Part shown: piece after piece, positions 62,041-64,000 of the stretch
Layout of the letters: the number at the start of each line of letters is the position of its first letter
How positions within the stretch are numbered: position 1 is the stretch's first letter
NCBI GenBank assembly: GCA_038496675.1
Contig: CM076651.1
Coordinates: forward strand, 23,526,873 to 23,590,872
Source of the DNA: Rachycentron canadum
Taxonomy: Eukaryota; Chordata; Actinopteri; Carangiformes; Rachycentridae
DNA: 64,000 nucleotides
Direction of reading: 5' to 3'
Translations under genes and position numbers: made by a program
The notes under the pieces: generated by a model
The model's input: only the letters and a program-made list of their open reading frames with translations
Told to the model about the DNA's origin: nothing
The model's database searches: none

Positions 62041-63455
62041 GAGGACCCTTGTGTACTTGAGGATGCAGAAAAAATAAGCAAGTTAGATTTGAGGAACAGC
62101 AATGGTGAGAGTTTTATACCCTTTTTACACCAAAATTAACAGGAATAAGCAGTTGTTTTTTCTTAAAGGGGTGATTGACTCCTTTTACACTGCCAGTTGA
62201 GTTTTCCTGAGAGAACTCAGACAAGTACAGAGAGTAATGTCATCACATGCATTAACAGAGCACAGACACAGAGGAGAGAGAGTGGAGCTGCTAGCTGCTG
62301 TGCAGACTGGTAAAACACACCTAGCGTCTCATCCCTGGGCTGGTGCTCCTGTCAGTGTCAGAGGCTTTGTGTGAGACACTTGGATCTGTGTTTTTAAAAG
62401 TTATTTCAGGGTTGCAGGTCAGACTGTCATCCTGGAGTGCAGTGTAGCTGCGCTGTTTCTGGTGCAACAACACTGTGTTGGACAGGTGACAGGTCTGTTT
62501 ACAGTGTTTGTTCTCTGACAGAAAAGTGGCGAAATATCCACATGTACTGCAATCTTATCACCCTGGGTCTGAATGAAGACTGTACCCTTTACAACAGCCA
62601 ACAAAAACTTGATAGTGGGAAAAGGGGCTTTAGACTACCAAATGTGGAGCTGCAATGCTTAATACATTAACTGATAAGTTGATCAGAGAAGTTGTCGTAG
62701 ATGTATTTTTAAGGTAAAATTGAAACCATCAGTGGATGCAGCTTCTTAAACATGAGGTTTTGGATTTCGGATTTGAGGTTTTTCTTTGTAGTATATGATA
62801 GCAAAGTGAATATCTTTGGGTTTTAGACTTTTAATCAGCAATAATGGAAATAATCATCCTTAGTCAAGTCTTTCACTTCTACCATAATGACCTTTAGCAC
62901 TGCTTCTGTTAAAATGGTCAAATGTTTAAGAAAAACTGTCAGAATGACAGAAGAATCTGAAATAGTGTTTCTGAGGGCATCAAACTCATACAGATGCATG
63001 TTCCAGCAAAATTTGCATTCACAGGTTTCACACTGAAGCTAAATCTCTCCATAGTGTTGTAAGAGTACTGTATATGATTTATTTAACATCTTATAGTTTT
63101 CCACACAACACACAGATCTGTTGGGATGATGCAACCACAGCCAACATGTGTCATCCTCGCAGGCAGTGAGTCGACTCTGCATACTGCATTATTACTGATG
63201 CACTGTTGTGAAGGCAGCATTTTACTGCTATATATTACACTTACTTAGTGTAGTTAGTTATAATCTATAACTATGCAATATATATTATTCATTATTATTA
63301 ATTATTAAGTTTGTTACTATATGTTTTGAATGTGAAATATTAATTTATAAAATAACTAATAGACATGGGTCATGTAAATAGATTTATTTCTGACTTAGAT
63401 CAGGGAAAGGTGGATATCTTTTAAACAATATATAAGTATAATATGAATATATATA

Positions 63456-63459
<4 letters not shown>

Positions 63460-63538
<79 letters not shown>
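63460..63538. repeat. (TG)n microsatellite flanked by (TA)n
   Basis: About 35 TG units at 63460-63529 between short TA runs. Confidence 0.98.
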
Positions 63539-63714
63539 ATATAAATGTGGGAACATTACACAGTTTTCTGAAACCAATGCTGACAACAACCCAAGCAGTT
63601 ATCACAGGACATCATATCAACAGTAATATACACTATTATAAAATGGGTGATGAATACTTAATGAAAATATAAAATGTGCTTTTATCATCTGAAAATGAAA
63701 TAGTAATAATAGAG

Positions 63715-64000
63715 TAATTGCAGGTGGATGTGGAGGGCTTTTTCAGCAAGCCTTACAAATGAAAAGTGAGGATGAGTGGGGTTGAAGATGGTGATATTCC
63801 ATCCTGATCTGACTTTCCTCTGAGCGATTGGAAGCTAACAGGCAGGATCAGATCAGGAGATTTATTGATTTGGTCAGGAGGGACAGGATCTGGTCTCCCT
63901 CTAATCATTGAGAAAGGAGAGCTCTTTGGGCTATAGCATTTCTAATGGGGAGCAGGGCCAATTGAATGGAGCACAACCTCATATGAAATTCATCTTTAAT
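63715..64000. other. non-repetitive island at the right edge, candidate conserved noncoding element
   Basis: High-complexity block with ctctaatcattgagaaagga, gggccaattgaatggagcac and catatgaaattcatct. No exon signal seen. It runs out of the window. Confidence 0.3.

Overview
The window is vertebrate nuclear DNA, almost certainly from a ray-finned fish and probably a percomorph-like teleost. The evidence is compact multi-exon genes with GT-AG introns and vertebrate-type proteins, dense CA/TG microsatellites, several decayed Tc1/mariner elements, a tRNA-headed SINE, a Rex3/RTE-like LINE fragment and short MITE-like elements. No prokaryotic, plasmid or CRISPR features were seen.

The left 37 kb is gene-dense. 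Running left to right: ikbkg (NEMO; 5' end only, minus strand, leaving the window at base 1); tmed4 (plus strand, five exons, 219 aa, complete); plpbp/prosc (minus, eight exons, 294 aa, complete); snrpg (minus, four exons, 76 aa, complete); an unnamed C2H2 zinc-finger gene with an AT-hook (minus, one coding exon, 534 aa); and tbc1d22b (minus, fourteen coding exons, 518 aa, complete, 26565-36984). Every exon set was assembled by hand from splice sites, and all reading phases close. ikbkg and tmed4 are head to head across about 1 kb; tmed4 and plpbp are tail to tail. The genes share no single pathway: NF-kB signalling, ER-Golgi cargo transport, vitamin B6 homeostasis, splicing, transcription, and Golgi Rab-GAP activity. 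Their adjacency looks like ordinary vertebrate synteny, not an operon-like system.

The right 27 kb (about 37.1-64 kb) contains no gene I can name. It holds long CA/TG and CT microsatellites, Tc1 remnants near 41.7-42.8 and 61 kb, a LINE fragment near 49 kb, SINE pieces near 51 and 54.5 kb, an LTR-like piece near 57.3 kb, one assembly gap (46033-46215), and several non-repetitive islands that look like candidate conserved noncoding elements. Two weakly supported exon candidates lie at 39.09 and 40.24 kb. This half may be a regulatory desert or a very long intron.

I did not find a previously undescribed biological system. The most actionable oddity is an assembly artefact: the 14 bases just right of the N gap equal the 3' part of the Tn5/Nextera mosaic end, so library adapter appears to have been left in the assembly. 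Other points of interest are two recurring MITE-like families in introns and spacers, an internally duplicated Tc1 copy, full CRE palindromes in two promoters, a NAGNAG acceptor in tbc1d22b, and a proline/serine-rich C-terminal extension of plpbp.
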